Shown here piece after piece: positions 11,168 through 22,021 of a DNA stretch of 64,000 nt. The stretch is from Selaginella moellendorffii (lineage: Eukaryota > Streptophyta > Lycopodiopsida > Selaginellales > Selaginellaceae): NCBI RefSeq assembly GCF_000143415.4, contig NW_003314389.1:178447-242446 (forward strand), given 5' to 3'. Each line of letters starts with the position of its first letter. The first letter of the stretch is position 1. A program made the position numbers and the translations under genes. The notes under the pieces are model-generated. The model did not search any database, had not been told where the DNA came from, and saw nothing but the letters and a program-made list of their open reading frames with translations.

Positions 11168-11458
11168 CACTCCACATGAGCCAGGAGCACCGTAGTCGGT
11201 TTCCCTTTCGGGAGTGGGAGCTAAACCTTAAGTCTAGTCTAACCCGGGGAGGGGGATTGGGAGAGATTTGGGAATCTGTGGATGAATAGCTAACACTCCG
11301 TTGCTCATGCAGTGAGTAGCTGAAACCAAGTAGGACCAAGTAGGAGCTGGTACAATAGGTGGGAACCTTGGCGAGGGAACTTAGCACAAGCCAAGGTAGT
11401 GTTAGTCGGATAGACGAGGTAAGTTGGCAAATTGGAAATGAAAAATTTGTGGCTTACA
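11168..11458 (+). repeat. X LTR inversion junction and plus-strand right arm
   Basis: Bases 11168-11214 continue the minus-strand X LTR (CACATGAGCC to GGGAGTGGGAGCT). From about 11216 the sequence switches to the plus strand of the same LTR (AAACCTTAAGTC onward) and runs to its 3' end GTGGCTTACA. At the switch the two arms share GGGAGTG, so the inversion uses a 7-base microhomology. GGCTC and the rest of the GypA integrase follow immediately. Confidence 0.8.
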
Positions 11459-12172
11459 GGCTCGTTCGGACATTCAAAGGAATGATTGCAAAGTATGTGA
11501 ACTTTCAGCATTCAGATTGGAATAGTTATTTGCCGTTTCTTCAATATGCATATGTCACAGGGGTTGGATGTAGATCTCATCCACACTCCAAGTCACACAG
11601 AGGTACTTTCTTAAGATTAAGTTTTGTCAAGAAAGAAAAGGTGTAGAGTTTAGTTGGTGCTTCACCATATAAACTTCTATATGGTCATGATTTAGTATTA
11701 CTAACGAAGCTGGGTTTACCTTTGTGATTGCCATGAGCTGCCGATGCTAGGTCATGGGATCAGTATTTGACGAGCATTCTTCCACTTATCTAAGCAGAGT
11801 CTACCAAACACTTAGGCCGTGTACAAGTAGGACAACAATGGCACTACAACTCACACCGTCGTCCACCTGCCGAGTACAAAGTGGATGACTTCGTGTTAGT
11901 TTGTTTTTCCTATCTTATGGTACGTGGTTTATCTAAGGGGCTCCTTGCTCAGTGGAAAGGACCGTATCGGATGTTGTGGCAAGTTGGACCACAAGTTTAT
12001 GAGATTTGGCATGACGTCCAACAGGCCGATCCTCCAAAAATTATGCATATGCAACAGTTGAAATGCTTCATACAAAGAGATCAGGAACAACTAAGACCAT
12101 CTACAGATCAGCCGATGCCTCCTTCTGATGTTCCTTTAGATCTTGGCCCATCTACAAGAGAATTCTGATGGT
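11459..12172 (+). pseudogene. GypA-L integrase, C-terminal half
   Basis: The integrase resumes with RLVRTFKGMIAKYVNF and LPFLQYAYVTGV, then, after an ~80-bp insertion absent from GypA-R, ASPYKLLYGHDLVL and an SH3-like tail (YKVDDFVLVCFSYLM, KGLLAQWKGPYRML, VGPQVYEIWHDVQ). Two or more stops lie near 11645 and 11727. The polyprotein ends at about 12168, close to the polypurine tract, with no chromodomain. GypA is therefore a gypsy lineage without the chromodomain seen in X. Confidence 0.85.
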
Positions 12173-12185
12173 CTTCCATTATTCC

Positions 12186-12200
12186 AAGAGGAGGAGATGA
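12186..12200 (+). promoter_or_regulatory. Polypurine tract of GypA-L
   Basis: AAGAGGAGGAGATGA lies directly before the LTR, where plus-strand DNA synthesis is primed. GypA-R has GAGAGGAGGGGATGA at the equivalent place (minus strand, 42679-42693). Confidence 0.8.
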
Positions 12201-12376
12201 TGTGAGGTCCAAGTGTATGGCTACGATGCCATATATTAACATTAGCGTAGTGGGATTTTGGTAGCTGTCAGATTGGTTTTAATCCAGACCACTTGCTCCT
12301 ATATATAAGCTAGGGTTTTTGGGTTAATTGATATGCACATTTTCTGTATTCCCTTTCCATATTCCAAACACTCACA
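12201..12376 (+). repeat. GypA-L 3' LTR (176 bp)
   Basis: This LTR runs TGTGAGGTCC to CACTCACA and contains a TATA-like CTATATATAAGC followed by a pyrimidine-rich end. It matches the minus-strand LTR at 42503-42678, of equal length. It is unusually short for a gypsy element. Confidence 0.88.
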
Positions 12377-13660
12377 CTTTTTAATATAATGATATTTATA
12401 TATTCAAAAAAGTAGCAATCTCTATTATATTTTCTTTCTTGCTTCAGACACTTGCTTGTGGTAGGGATCAATCACTTCCCTTACTCGCTTGGCAAGGATT
12501 TTTTTTGGCACACAAGCTGTTATATGCATGAGCTTTGAGAAGTACCAAAGCAATCATAGGGACTCTTGGCATCATGACAACTAAATGATCAAACTCTTAT
12601 CATCTAGTCTGGTCTCACAGTGCTTTGCCTCATCCTTCTTTCCAATGACATTGTGGGTGCTGACAGTAAATCTAGTGCTTTTTTCTTGGATTTATACCCT
12701 TAGTTTTTTTGTTCTTCTGGTAGGAAGACTCTTGACATACAATTGAAATGCTGCATGGATTGCCAAAGAGAGTCAATTCTGGTAATGTTCTTCCTAGTTT
12801 CTTTAACTTTTATACATAGAACAAGATGCACACTTCACAGGTATAATGCCTTGCTTGCTGTGTCCTTAGTGTTGCTACATTGCAACTTCTTTTTTCTTGG
12901 GATATTCGTGTAAGTGGCTCAATCCTGCTTATCAAGATTGCAAGCTCAATCTCTTCTTTATCACGAGCTCACTATGTCTTGGCATCTCTTTTTCTTCTAT
13001 CTTCATGCATCCTCAGGTAACGACATTTTTTCTATTGAGTATGAATGATTGTTTGTTTTTGTTCCAGCTGAATGGGCACCTGCTACCTGCTTTAGTGATA
13101 GTGCTCTACTGCATGTAATTATGCTACAGCGCATTGTCAAGAAAGCCATGAAACTACAATTGAATCAGAGTGCCCATGCTCGTCATGGGAATGGCCACTA
13201 CATTTATCTCCGTGATATATTCTGCAGACTCTTTGACCACTTTCCTGTCACTGCCATCTCCTCCTCACAAAAAAGGGAACATCAGAGTGACTTTGTGAGA
13301 TTTTTTACTCAATTCTTCTTCCAGAAGCTCCTTTGCAACCTTTGCTCTCAAGGAGAGATTTCAAAAACAGCAACAAACTAAGCAGCTGGATCTGAGCATG
13401 ACTTCCACGAAGCAAAGATGCCATCCCAGCACCGTCCTGTCACGTACATCTACTCATTCTTTTATCTCTTGTGAGCATGTACTCGGCTATGTTGCTCACC
13501 AGACAGGAGACAAGGATGCTATTGACATTGGCAAGCCTTCAAAATTGGTCAAGATTGGCACAATGTGGTTCACAGCGGCACTATACATTTGGTTGCTCAT
13601 AGCTCCACTCATTCTTCCAGATCAAGACTGCCAAACGAGAGGACAAGATTGAAGTTGGAG
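12377..13660. other. AT-rich host DNA, no gene recognised
   Basis: No complete gene is supported. An open stretch at 13398-13652 (+) contains the hydrophobic segment IGTMWFTAALYIWLLIAPLI, which looks like a transmembrane helix from a gene relic I cannot name. A frame at 13049-13381 has no recognisable motif. Neither has a convincing start, splice sites or partner exons. Confidence 0.5.
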
Positions 13661-13669
13661 AGGGAACGT

Positions 13670-14345
13670 TTTGGTTTGCTTCTACTGTCACTGAGCTTGG
13701 GTGTTTTGGCTCACGGTGAGAGTTCGGATGCAAGTATGGCTATCCACAGCTACTCTAGATCCTTTCCTCAGGCCGAGAGGATCATCAGGGACACTCTTAG
13801 CAGCACACCAGTTAGGACGGGACGATACCAGGAGGTGTTCTTTGCTTGCACTTCCACGACTGTTTCATCAATATGAGTAACTTTACAAGCCTTAAATTCT
13901 GCTCTTCTAACTTCGCTATTCCAGGGCTGTGATGGATCGATTCTTCTTGACTCAACTCCCACCGATGGAACTAAAGTGGAAAAATTGTCACTTCATGTTT
14001 GCCAGGAGCTATGAGAAGATCAAGGAAGCAAAGCAGAGGTTGGAAGCTGCATTTTCTGACGTTGTCTACTGCCGACACTCTTGCCATAGCTGCCAGAGAT
14101 TCAACGCTCATGGTAAGTTTAGCATTATTTTTAGAAATGCTGAATAAATTTCTAAGATGGGGAGGAAAATATTACCAAGTCCCAACCAAATGCTACGATG
14201 GAAGAGTTTCTATCCAGGAATGCGGCAACACCTTAAAATCTCCATTTTTGAGTTGTGTCAGGTCTCATTAAAAACTTCAAGGAGCGTGGTTTGTCAGTCA
14301 AGGACATTGTCTTTCTCTCAGATACAAATCAATTTAAACTTCAGT
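13670..14345 (+). pseudogene. Class III peroxidase relic (signal peptide plus three exon parts)
   Basis: The fragment retains a signal-peptide-like stretch (FGLLLLSLSLGVLAHG), the N-terminal helix FPQAERIIRDTLSS, the distal His motif LHFHDCFIN near 13848-13874, then after a ~50-bp intron GCDGSILLDSTPTDGTKVE and ADTLAIAARDSTLM, and after another intron YDGRVSIQECGNTL, KSPFL and GLSVKDIVFLS. Damage includes loss of the start codon (TTG), Cys to Phe in the first conserved SCPQAE motif, a 5' splice site changed from GT to AT at the first intron, and several frameshifts. Working members are secreted heme enzymes of the cell wall. Retained introns show a DNA-level copy or in-place decay. Confidence 0.85.
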
Positions 14346-15574
14346 CTCTTTCCATCCAGTTTGTAAGTAGACATTGACACTACTCATGCACTGATTGATT
14401 GAGTGGCCAGTCACGTTCATATCAGTGGCTGCAGTGACAATAAATCAAGAGCACCACTGTGCAAAGCTGCTGCATCGGCAGTGTGCTCCTCACTGTGAAA
14501 CTCCTAGCAAACACTGGCTATTTCGATTGGCTCCAAACTGTAAAACAGTTGTAAAACACAAAATCTTAGGATCTTACTCCACCCAGATCACTGCAAAAAT
14601 GCAACCCATAAATTCTCTTCCTTTCAATTCCTTAACAATAGAACAATTGCAACAGAACATGGCATTAGTGTACAAAAAAAGAAGAAAAGTGAATACCTGG
14701 CTTCAAATTTCAATACCCAAGATCTGCAAAGAACTGTAGGATCTTGCTCGATAAATTTGGTTTCCTTCATAAACCTAAAATTTCCAAAGCTACAAATCTA
14801 GAATTCAAGAGGCACCACCGTTTTTGCCACCATGTAATGATCCTCACCACACATCATGAATTGTGTCACTTATTTCCAACGCCCAACGAGCCCACATTGC
14901 CATCCTATTTGTGATCAACAGTAACAAACTAAAAAGGCAGGTGAAAATATCTAACGTTTTAATGTAGTCTAGAAAAATGAATTTCTCCTCGGCAAGTTAT
15001 GAGAATTGTTATTTTCTCCCATATTTGCAGTCACTTATAGAAACAGAATCATTTGTCCAGAATGATTTTTCTATGATAAAATCATCTATACCTAGAGGCT
15101 TGAACCTGTACTTTTGGATGTCTGGTAGTCTGTGCTTTTGAGATCCCATATCCAAAGAAGCAACATTGGAAACTTTCAAATTTACTACCACTGATCTCTA
15201 TATGGACAAAAAATACCAACTCGCCTTCTTCTAGCTGTTGTCATTCAAATGCAATGGATTTAAGGCAAGAAATTCTCTGAAAATAAGCACCATCATTCAG
15301 CAAAGAAAGTACAATTTAGAGCAGAGACACATTGATACCTGCTCATTGCTCAGCATCCTGCTGCTTCTCTTCGCTCTTGTTAGCCATAAAAGCCTGAACT
15401 TAAATATTTTATGATTTGAAAAGTACACACAAAGTGGGAACACTAGGTTGTATTCCACCACCTGTATATTTTCATAAAGAAATATAGCTTTCTCCCAGTT
15501 TCTTATCTTGCCACAAAATATTTCATCAAGTTCAAAGCAGTAACATTATAGTGACTCACGTGCTAGAGACTCCA
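14346..15574. other. Intergenic, nothing recognised
   Basis: AT-rich sequence with only short open frames and no motif, repeat or RNA gene that I can support. A short coding-like segment near 15350-15395 on the minus strand (MANKSEEKQQDAEQ) has a weak relative near 23640-23690 (ANESEEKQQIVEE). I cannot assign it. Confidence 0.5.
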
Positions 15575-15812
15575 ATTAGGGAGCTGAATATCACAGCACC
15601 AGGAATAAGAGAGTACTTTTCAACTTCTTGTAATACAAAAGTGCAGTCGAATTTACCACCATGGCCAGCAATATCAATCAAAGCACTAAAGAAAATCTGC
15701 ATAATGAAAATCAAGTAAACATGCAAAATGAAATTAGATCACAAATTGTTACCTCGTCTGGTTTCACACCTTCTTTCTTCATGTCATTGTAGATGGAAAA
15801 TGTACTGTACTT
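15575..15812 (-). pseudogene. MRL1-like PPR protein relic (two exon parts)
   Basis: On the minus strand FSIYNDMKKEGVKPDE is a pentatricopeptide repeat. It is followed by a 56-bp GT-AG intron (about 15716-15771) and IFFSALIDIAGHGGKFD, EVEKYSLIPGAVIFSSLIG. The combination PDE..FFSALIDIAGH..G..D is typical of the MRL1 family, chloroplast PPR proteins that stabilise rbcL mRNA. Only about two repeats survive. The PPR frame is joined directly to a laccase fragment upstream, so the locus is chimeric. The MRL1 assignment rests on recalled family motifs. Confidence 0.65.
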
Positions 15813-16190
15813 ATCCACCACCGTCATATTATGGTTGGCTATGGAGAAAAAGAGCTCCATGTTGAGAGGTAGAGGAGGTATCTCTTGCTGGTGATCGCAT
15901 TCAAGGTGTAACATTCTGTGAGAGAACAAGAAGAATGGTGAACACACACACACACACAGAGATTGTAGCTCACAATCTACCCAATTGCCCTAAAAATTTC
16001 ACTTGTTTTAGAGCATCATTAAAATCAAAATTGATGTGTTGCCACCCTTTTGGCATGTGATCTATGCCATCTATTTGAAGTTTTTGAATTTCAGCCGTTA
16101 AATTATAAGTATATTCACAAATAATATTCTAAATATGGAATAAAAGACAGCAGATGCCATATGCCAACAGCACTTTTAAATAAGGGAGTA
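15810..16190 (-). repeat. Duplicated block R1 (copy 1)
   Basis: About 380 bp are colinear and closely similar to 32235-32620 in the same orientation. Each copy starts in the laccase fragment, passes a (CA)n tract and the shared TTTTGGCATGTGATCTATGC sequence, and ends at CACTTTTAAATAAG. The sequences diverge sharply outside these limits. Confidence 0.8.
15813..15925 (-). pseudogene. Laccase fragment joined to the PPR relic
   Basis: MELFFSIANHNMTVVD is the conserved cupredoxin segment of plant laccases (multicopper oxidases of the cell wall). The frame breaks after TVVDKYS, where the PPR sequence begins. The same laccase segment occurs at 32160-32300 with a longer match. Both copies lie in a ~390-bp duplicated block. 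Confidence 0.72.
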
Positions 16191-16529
16191 TACTAGCAAA
16201 AGTCCCAGCTACACTGGGAGCATCATATTTATTCCTGATGTTTTAGTAATTTCAAAGAGTTGTAATCATAATTGTAATTTTTAACATAATCATAATTATA
16301 ACACATTGTTAAACATAATATAATATTTATATTAATACTCACTTCTACAATTGACTCTATCACCAACATACATCATAACCTAATAAATATAACCCATAAC
16401 ATTGTATCTTTGATCTTCTATAAATAGCATTACTCAGGCCTACAAGCCAAGCTTAGAAGCATCTAAAACACTTGTTCTATTAAGAACAACATTTGGAATA
16501 GGTACATCATCCTCTACACACTTGATCTC

Positions 16530-16898
16530 CATAGTCTTGCTTGCTTTTATCTCCCAATTTGATTTATATGGTGTATATGGTTTAGAGTGTTGTACACCAC
16601 TATTCCCTGAAAACATATAGACACTGCCTTGCTAAATCTCACTTGAAAGATGCTTTGCATTCTTGCCAAACCCAACAATATGTATTTCAGAACTTTCTGC
16701 ATTGGCAACATCAACTGACATAACACATCCAGCTGTGCCTGTTTCAAAGAATACAAATTTCCCTTTGTGTGTCACCTTGGCGCGAAAAGACCATCGGTAG
16801 CAGTGGTCGTTGATGTCCTTAATTGGCATCTCATTGATCATGAGCTTCTTAGAGCTCTCTCCCTTAACATGAAACAGTGAAAAAAATATATACATCAT
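16530..16898 (-). pseudogene. RPA70-like OB-fold fragment (DBD-B type)
   Basis: On the minus strand PIKDINDHCYRWSFRAKVTH, SVDVANAESSEIHIVGFGKN and, past a stop, GSVYMFSG resemble the DNA-binding domain B of replication protein A large subunit (pattern RW.I.ARVT, SV.L.D..G.EI.A..FN, GKVY..S.G). There is no start or complete domain set. RPA-like genes occur both as host genes and within plant Helitrons. I see no Rep/helicase here, so the source is open. Confidence 0.6.
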
Positions 16899-17639
16899 CC
16901 TTCTATATTTAAAAGAGCAAGGGTGACATATTCAATCGAGATTCTTTTCGAGTTTAATGGTGGAGATGAAGACACATGGCAAAAAAACAGTTGAGGTTGA
17001 AACTTTTTTTTTTTTAGGGTAAACCAGTTTTTTTCAATGCATTTTTCCAGGAGAGCTTACTGCACACCATCAGGTTCGCTGCATGATTGCATTGGTCCTT
17101 ACGCGCGGCTGCACACCATGAGGTTCGCTGCATGATTGCATTGGTCCTTACGTTATATACCTTGTGCTCATATGCCGTCAAAGAGACCTCTGACTTTCCA
17201 CAGCACTTGTGGAATCGTGAACAGACCATCTGATCACAATAGTGTGCTGTCCAAAGGCTGCCAGGCGCTCAAGATTTCCACCCAGATCGACTTGAAAAGC
17301 ATTCTACCATTCAGTCGGAGCACCTGTATAATACACTTGTAAGTCTGTGAAAGCAGTTTACTGGATCTCTGAAAGACAGTTCTTTCTTTTCCCTCTGAGT
17401 TGAGAATGCTCTTTTTTTGCAGTGTATCTATGTGTCTCAGAGCGTATTGGCAGGATTGGAGTAAAGGTTAAGCTCATCGACTCGGAATTTCCTTTGTTTA
17501 AAGGTAAGGTTTTCAATGCAATGCTTTTTCTTTTATTCTTCTTTTTTTTGCTAGAAGGTCTGTCCACCGATCTTTGTTTTTCAGGAGTGGATCTTTGATA
17601 CCCTAGCAAATGGAGAGAAGCACGACTAAATTTCAGACA
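16899..17639. other. Intergenic with a short local duplication
   Basis: A 37-bp segment (CATGATTGCATTGGTCCTTAC and flank) is repeated near 17066-17101 and 17116-17151. Otherwise no gene or RNA feature is recognised. Confidence 0.5.
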
Positions 17640-18285
17640 TTTATCTTGCAACCAGACAACCAGTTATGTGCAGGGTTGCAGGTTGCAGGGTCCCCAATGG
17701 GCGTAAGTCATTTTCATTTCCATCTTGCTGCATCTTCTGTTGTTTCTCCAGCTCTACAAACATGGAGTTATAATCTGTGACAAATGCTATGCTGTTCATT
17801 GAAGCATGGGAGCTTCTGTATCAAAGGTAAATGTAAATAATCTCTCTTCCCAATTTTATGTCCCTTTTCAACAGTTTATGTCCATAAATTCCAACGACTG
17901 GACAGACAAAGGGTTTGAGCTTATGCTGTTTATTGGTGGCAATGCAGCTGCAAATGCTGCATACGAGGCCTTTGTTCCTAAATCTTGGCAAAAGACCCAT
18001 GCCAGAATCATCCAATCAAGAGCAATTAGAATTTGTAAGGTTCAGGAGATGCAAAACTGTTTTCTATATTTATTTTTCAACCATCAATGTTTTCTCAGAA
18101 GCAAGTATGAAAGACAAAAATTCGTAAAGCCATGCATTTGGCTTCCTCTTGTCAAGAGTCGACATTCTTTCAAGGCAAGAAGATTCTTCTGTTCAATGCT
18201 TCAATTCTAGAGGTAACCTTACAGTGAGGGACTTCATGATTGGTGACCCTTATGTTGTTCTCACCCTATGAAACCAGGTATGTGT
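17640..18285 (+). pseudogene. ArfGAP plus C2 domain protein relic (AGD11-13 type)
   Basis: Exon remnants on the plus strand read CDKCYAVH and SMGASVSK (from the CxxC..H.S.G.H.SKV ArfGAP finger), a 46-bp intron, SNDWTDKGFELMLFIGGNAA, ANAAYEAFVPKSW, another gap, YERQKFVKP, and finally RGNLTVRDFMIGDPYVVLTL, the start of a C2 domain. ArfGAP followed by C2 is the architecture of plant AGD11-13/ZAC proteins, which stimulate GTP hydrolysis by Arf GTPases at membranes. The zinc-finger arginine position is a stop (VH*SMG), and the N-terminal finger is incomplete, so it is a relic. Confidence 0.75.
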
Positions 18286-18315
18286 CGTTCCTATTAATAC
18301 AGCTCAAGCAAGTTG

Positions 18316-18905
18316 AGGAAGATTTGCGAAGCACAAAGGCAAAACATAAAGACTTTCAGAAGCAAGTTGTAATAATCTCATGAGAACTGAGTTTTACAAC
18401 CATACACGTTTTATCAGCCTTTTACTAAACCGGCCATAGTCTATTGTTTAGCAAGATTGGCCAAAGTTAATGTTATAAGCCTCATTATAATAAGAATAAA
18501 GCAGTGTCTACCTACTACCTTCTAAATCTCCTCAAAATATCTGCATACTTGCACACATCTTGGATAGGAGAAATCCCAACACATTGCAATGCAGTCCTGG
18601 CATGCTGCAAATTTGGAGAGCCAAGTGCTGAATTTCCTACAAAATAAAGAGTAGGATCTTGAAAGGCTTCTTGAATGTTCTTTCCTTGCTGCTCTACGGT
18701 TATCTAGCATGTTAGGTGAAAGTCTGTAAGAATTCACCAGCAATCGTCCAGTCTTGAGCATGTTGCTACCAACTCTAAAGCCATGTACAGTTGACCAGCT
18801 TCTAGCTTTGTATGAGCACTAGGTCATGGTGCAGGGATTTATCTGGGGAATCAACTCCTTCGATAATGGGGTGTGAACTCGGCAATGTAAACTTGGCTTT
18901 TCATC
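18316..18905 (+). repeat. Left arm of ~0.6-kb inverted duplication
   Basis: It is the reverse complement of 21425-22021, with a few per cent mismatch by eye. It runs from GAGGAAGATTTGCGAAGC to the AACTTGGCTTT end. The arm itself carries no gene that I recognise. Confidence 0.85.
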
Positions 18906-20394
18906 ATCTGAAACTAATTGAAAATCCAATCTTTTCAGGTGCTTGCATCCCGAGTTTGCATACAGATGAATGCTTCACAAACAAACGAAAGCCCATAGAA
19001 TGATCTAATCATAGTTCACAATGCTGCTCAACCGTTATTTAAAGGTGAGAGAACTTGGACAGAGCATGACTTCATAACTTTTTGATAATGAGTGAGCTCT
19101 TGAGCTTTGCAGGTACATCACGGCTAAAGAACACAAGCAATCTGTGCTGCAGCACAACCCAACTTGCTGAATAATATCTTATTGCCCAATGTAACAAAGG
19201 AAAATGATTTAAGATATTTGTGACAAAGTAAAGTATTGCAAGATAAAAGTTGGTTAGGGTTATCTTTATAGTACATGGTTTCAGAACGAAATGACTTCCT
19301 CTTTGGAAAATGGTGAGAGCCAGGAAACACGCAGGTTGCGTTTACATCAACCTTTGAGAATCCCTTGGACAGAAGTTTCAGGCGAGATTTACAGCCCAGA
19401 TGCCTATTATAAATTTGAAATGCTTTACAAACGTGTGTAAAATGATTTTATATTCTGGACACAGGTACATACATTGTGCTGGTTTTAAACTTGCGAATTC
19501 ATTTGCGTTTCCAGAAACAATGGCATGGCGGGAGGTAAAGACGACTGGTGCGGAGCTGATGCTAAGAGCCAGGCACACAACAATCAGCCATGGAAAGTAC
19601 GTGAGTCTCTCATGGGGCTTTTACGTATTTTGTAGCAACTGGTGTTTGGGCAACTTCGAATCCCTCTGGTCCCGGGCCTTCTCCACGTTTCTCCCTTGCA
19701 GGAGATTCCGTGGACGCAGAGTGAGGCATATGATTCTTCTATGGGGGATATAACGAAGAGCTTGAAGCTCTGGATGACATGTATTTCCTTGACACAGGTT
19801 GGCTTCTTCTTTAAATGACATTGCTGCCATTCTTGACAATATGGTTGCCGTTTTTCTGTGAAGAGATGCTGAGGGGGAAAGATCCATCAGAACCAAAGCT
19901 ATCCATGCGTAAGGAACTTAAGAGAAGGCGGCAAGAGTATCGTGCCACGCCATTCGTGCTAGACAAGCAACGGGATGCGGACAAGAGCTTGGTTTCATCT
20001 CACAAAGGTATCTGCAGAAAAACTTGGACCTCTCCAATTTTTCCCTGTCAAACTCATGCTACAGAGTTTCAAGCTCATCTTCAGCTGCTAGGCGAGAAGA
20101 TGTTCGAGGCTAGAGTAAGCGACATATTCAACTACAGATACATATTAGAAGCGTCCATCGATGGGAAGCTTTTCTGTGGGCTGCTCTTCTCGTACAAGCC
20201 TGGTTTTGCTCAGGCAGTACAATCTTACATGGCGAGATTTGTTTCGTTTGATTCTCAGTTACTCTCAATGAAACACTGCAACTTGCAAAAAATATCCCCA
20301 ATGGTCTTTAGAAGAGCCTTGTTAGACCTCGAGTTTAATAGTGAGTCTCCTTCTCTCAAGTGATGTTCAAGTGATTTGGAAGCGTGGCTAAGAC
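18906..20394. other. Loop region with unassigned coding-like stretches
   Basis: This lies between the arms of the inverted duplication. A 182-codon open frame at 19815-20363 (+) contains KLSMRKELKRRRQEYRATPF and ILEASIDGKLFCGLLFSYKP, which look like decayed exons of an unidentified protein. Nearby, GGYNEELEALDDMYFLDT near 19742-19795 also looks coding. There is no consistent gene model. Confidence 0.45.
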
Positions 20395-20735
20395 AAGTAC
20401 ATATGGATCCACCCTGATCCGGAAAAGTTCAATCCAGCTGGGAGGTACGAGATTCTCACCCATGCTCTGTAACTCTGGCTGGGATTTTTAACTAGAAATA
20501 TGGAGTATCTCCATTCACGTTCACACCCTTTGGGATGGGAAATCGAACTTACAAACTTGCCAAGCTTCAAATCTTCATTGTCGTCCATTACTTCGTTATT
20601 ACAGGTAAAGATCTATTATTTGTGCCATTATTCCTTTATCTGGGGTTTGAGGTGGACTGCCTTGGATCCCAACAGCAAAGTTTCTTACTTGCCACATCCA
20701 AGACCACGAGACTTCTATTCTGTAAGAGTTTCAAA
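20395..20735 (+). pseudogene. Cytochrome P450 relic (CYP85-clan-like C-terminus)
   Basis: Three exon remnants occur in order: VHMDP then PDPEKFNPAGRYE with a frame change (the PERF region); PFGMGNRTY then LAKLQIFIVVHYFVIT, where the heme-binding FGxGxRxCPG motif has lost its Cys and several residues; and RWTALDPNSKVSYLPHPRPRD, the usual C-terminal strand. The spacing and the LAKLEI/HP.PR motifs suit the CYP85 clan (steroid, terpenoid or abscisate hydroxylases). Loss of the heme-ligand cysteine rules out activity. Confidence 0.7.
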
Positions 20736-21424
20736 ACTTCTGTAGTTATAAAAGAAAAAAGTACTTTACTGAATTGTACCTCATACAATATGATACCTTA
20801 TGCATTCTCATGCCTCCACTATTCTAATTTGTCCCTGTCACTTATTGACTTATCACAAGGAGCGAATCCTTCTTTGAAGTCACTGCCTCAACAGGATGAA
20901 ACTCAAAGACAAGAAGATACTCAAAGGCAGGCTTGCCAAGTACATTGTAGAGGCTGTTTGTAAGTCCCAAATGTTTCTCATCACAGGTCTTTGGAGGACA
21001 TGCATAGCTTTTATGACCATGGACCAAATGTTGAGAACAGCAGCATCATCAAGAAGAGTTGCAGTCTAGCATTTAATTTGTCTCACTTCTGGCACAAGAC
21101 AATAAGGTTGTTAAAAATAAGGTCTTCATTTATTTTTTAACTAAGTCCTGTTTGCACAGCAATACAATGCATCAGGAGCTTGCTGGAAACTATGATTTAC
21201 AGAGTTTCCAAGAAGGTATGAGATTCACGCTGATTACAGCAAGTAACTATCAGGTACACTTTTAGTGTTTTCTCTCATGAATCGTGATCTCCCTTATCTT
21301 GAGTTTAGAGAAGCCTGCAAGCATCACCAGATTCTAAGAACTCAGCCAACTATGTGTGTCTTTGGAGGCTGCCATTATAAGTACTTTTTCTTTAAATTTT
21401 ATATAACCTTCACTGCTAATGGAA

Positions 21425-22021
21425 AGCCAAGTTTACATTGCCGAGTTCACACCCCATTATCGAAGGAGTTGATTCCCCAGATAAATCCCTGCACCACGAC
21501 CCAGTGCTCATACAAAGCTAGAAGCTGGTCAACTGTACATGACTTTAGAGTTGGTAGCAACATGCTCAAGACTGGACGATTGCTGGTGAATTCTTACAGA
21601 CTTTCATCTAACATGCTAGATAACCATAGAGCAGCAAGGAAAGAACATTCAAGAAGCCTTTCAAGATCCTACTCTTTATTTTGTAGGAAATTCAGCACTT
21701 GGCTCTCCGAATTTGCAGCATGCCGGGACTGCATTGCAATCTGTTGGGATTTCTCCTATCCAAGATGTGTGCAAGTATGCACAGATTTTGAAGATTTTGA
21801 AGGAGATTTAGAAGGTAGTAGGTAGACACTGCTTGATTCTTATTATAATGAGGCTTATAACATTAACTTTGGCCAATCTTGCTAAACAATAGACTATGGC
21901 CGGTTTAGTAAAGGGCCGATAAAACGTGTTTGGTTGTAAAACTCAGTTCTCTTGAGATTCTTACAACTTGCTTCTGAAAGTCTTTATGTTTTGCCTTTGT
22001 GCTTCGCAAATCTTCCTCAAC
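21425..22021 (-). repeat. Right arm of ~0.6-kb inverted duplication
   Basis: This is the inverted partner of 18316-18905. The two arms are separated by about 2.5 kb. The breakpoints show no 5-bp duplication or TG..CA ends, so this is not an LTR pair. Confidence 0.85.

Larger units (their letters stand above)
2286..11458. mobile_element. Composite insert in GypA-L integrase, flanked by GGCTC
   Basis: The interval begins TGTAAGC and ends GCTTACA, and GGCTC precedes and follows it, so it behaves as one integration event with a 5-bp duplication. It contains, left to right, a Cassandra-type element (minus), a minus-strand piece of a chromovirus X LTR, LARD element Z1 (minus, own duplication CACTC), a further 47 bp of the minus-strand X LTR, then the plus-strand 3' end of the same X LTR. 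Without Z1 and Cassandra the original insert was about 0.75 kb of inverted-duplicated X LTR. How the Cassandra came to occupy the left terminus is unclear. Confidence 0.8.
1..12376 (+). mobile_element. Ty3/gypsy LTR retrotransposon GypA-L (3' part, decayed, with nested insert)
   Basis: The window opens inside the pol gene of a gypsy element on the plus strand. In order come reverse transcriptase, RNase H, integrase zinc finger and integrase core. The core is interrupted at 2286, resumes at 11459, and is followed by a polypurine tract and a 176-bp LTR ending at 12376. The RT-RNaseH-IN order defines Ty3/gypsy. Stops and frameshifts occur throughout, so it is not coding. The 5' LTR, gag and protease lie upstream of the window. 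GypA-R on the minus strand (42503-64000) is a second copy and was used to check domain order and breakpoints. Confidence 0.93.

Noticed and set aside
13049-13381. Agmatine deiminase relic (suggested by AEWAP)
   Set aside because: Only five residues fit. The following sequence does not match the family.
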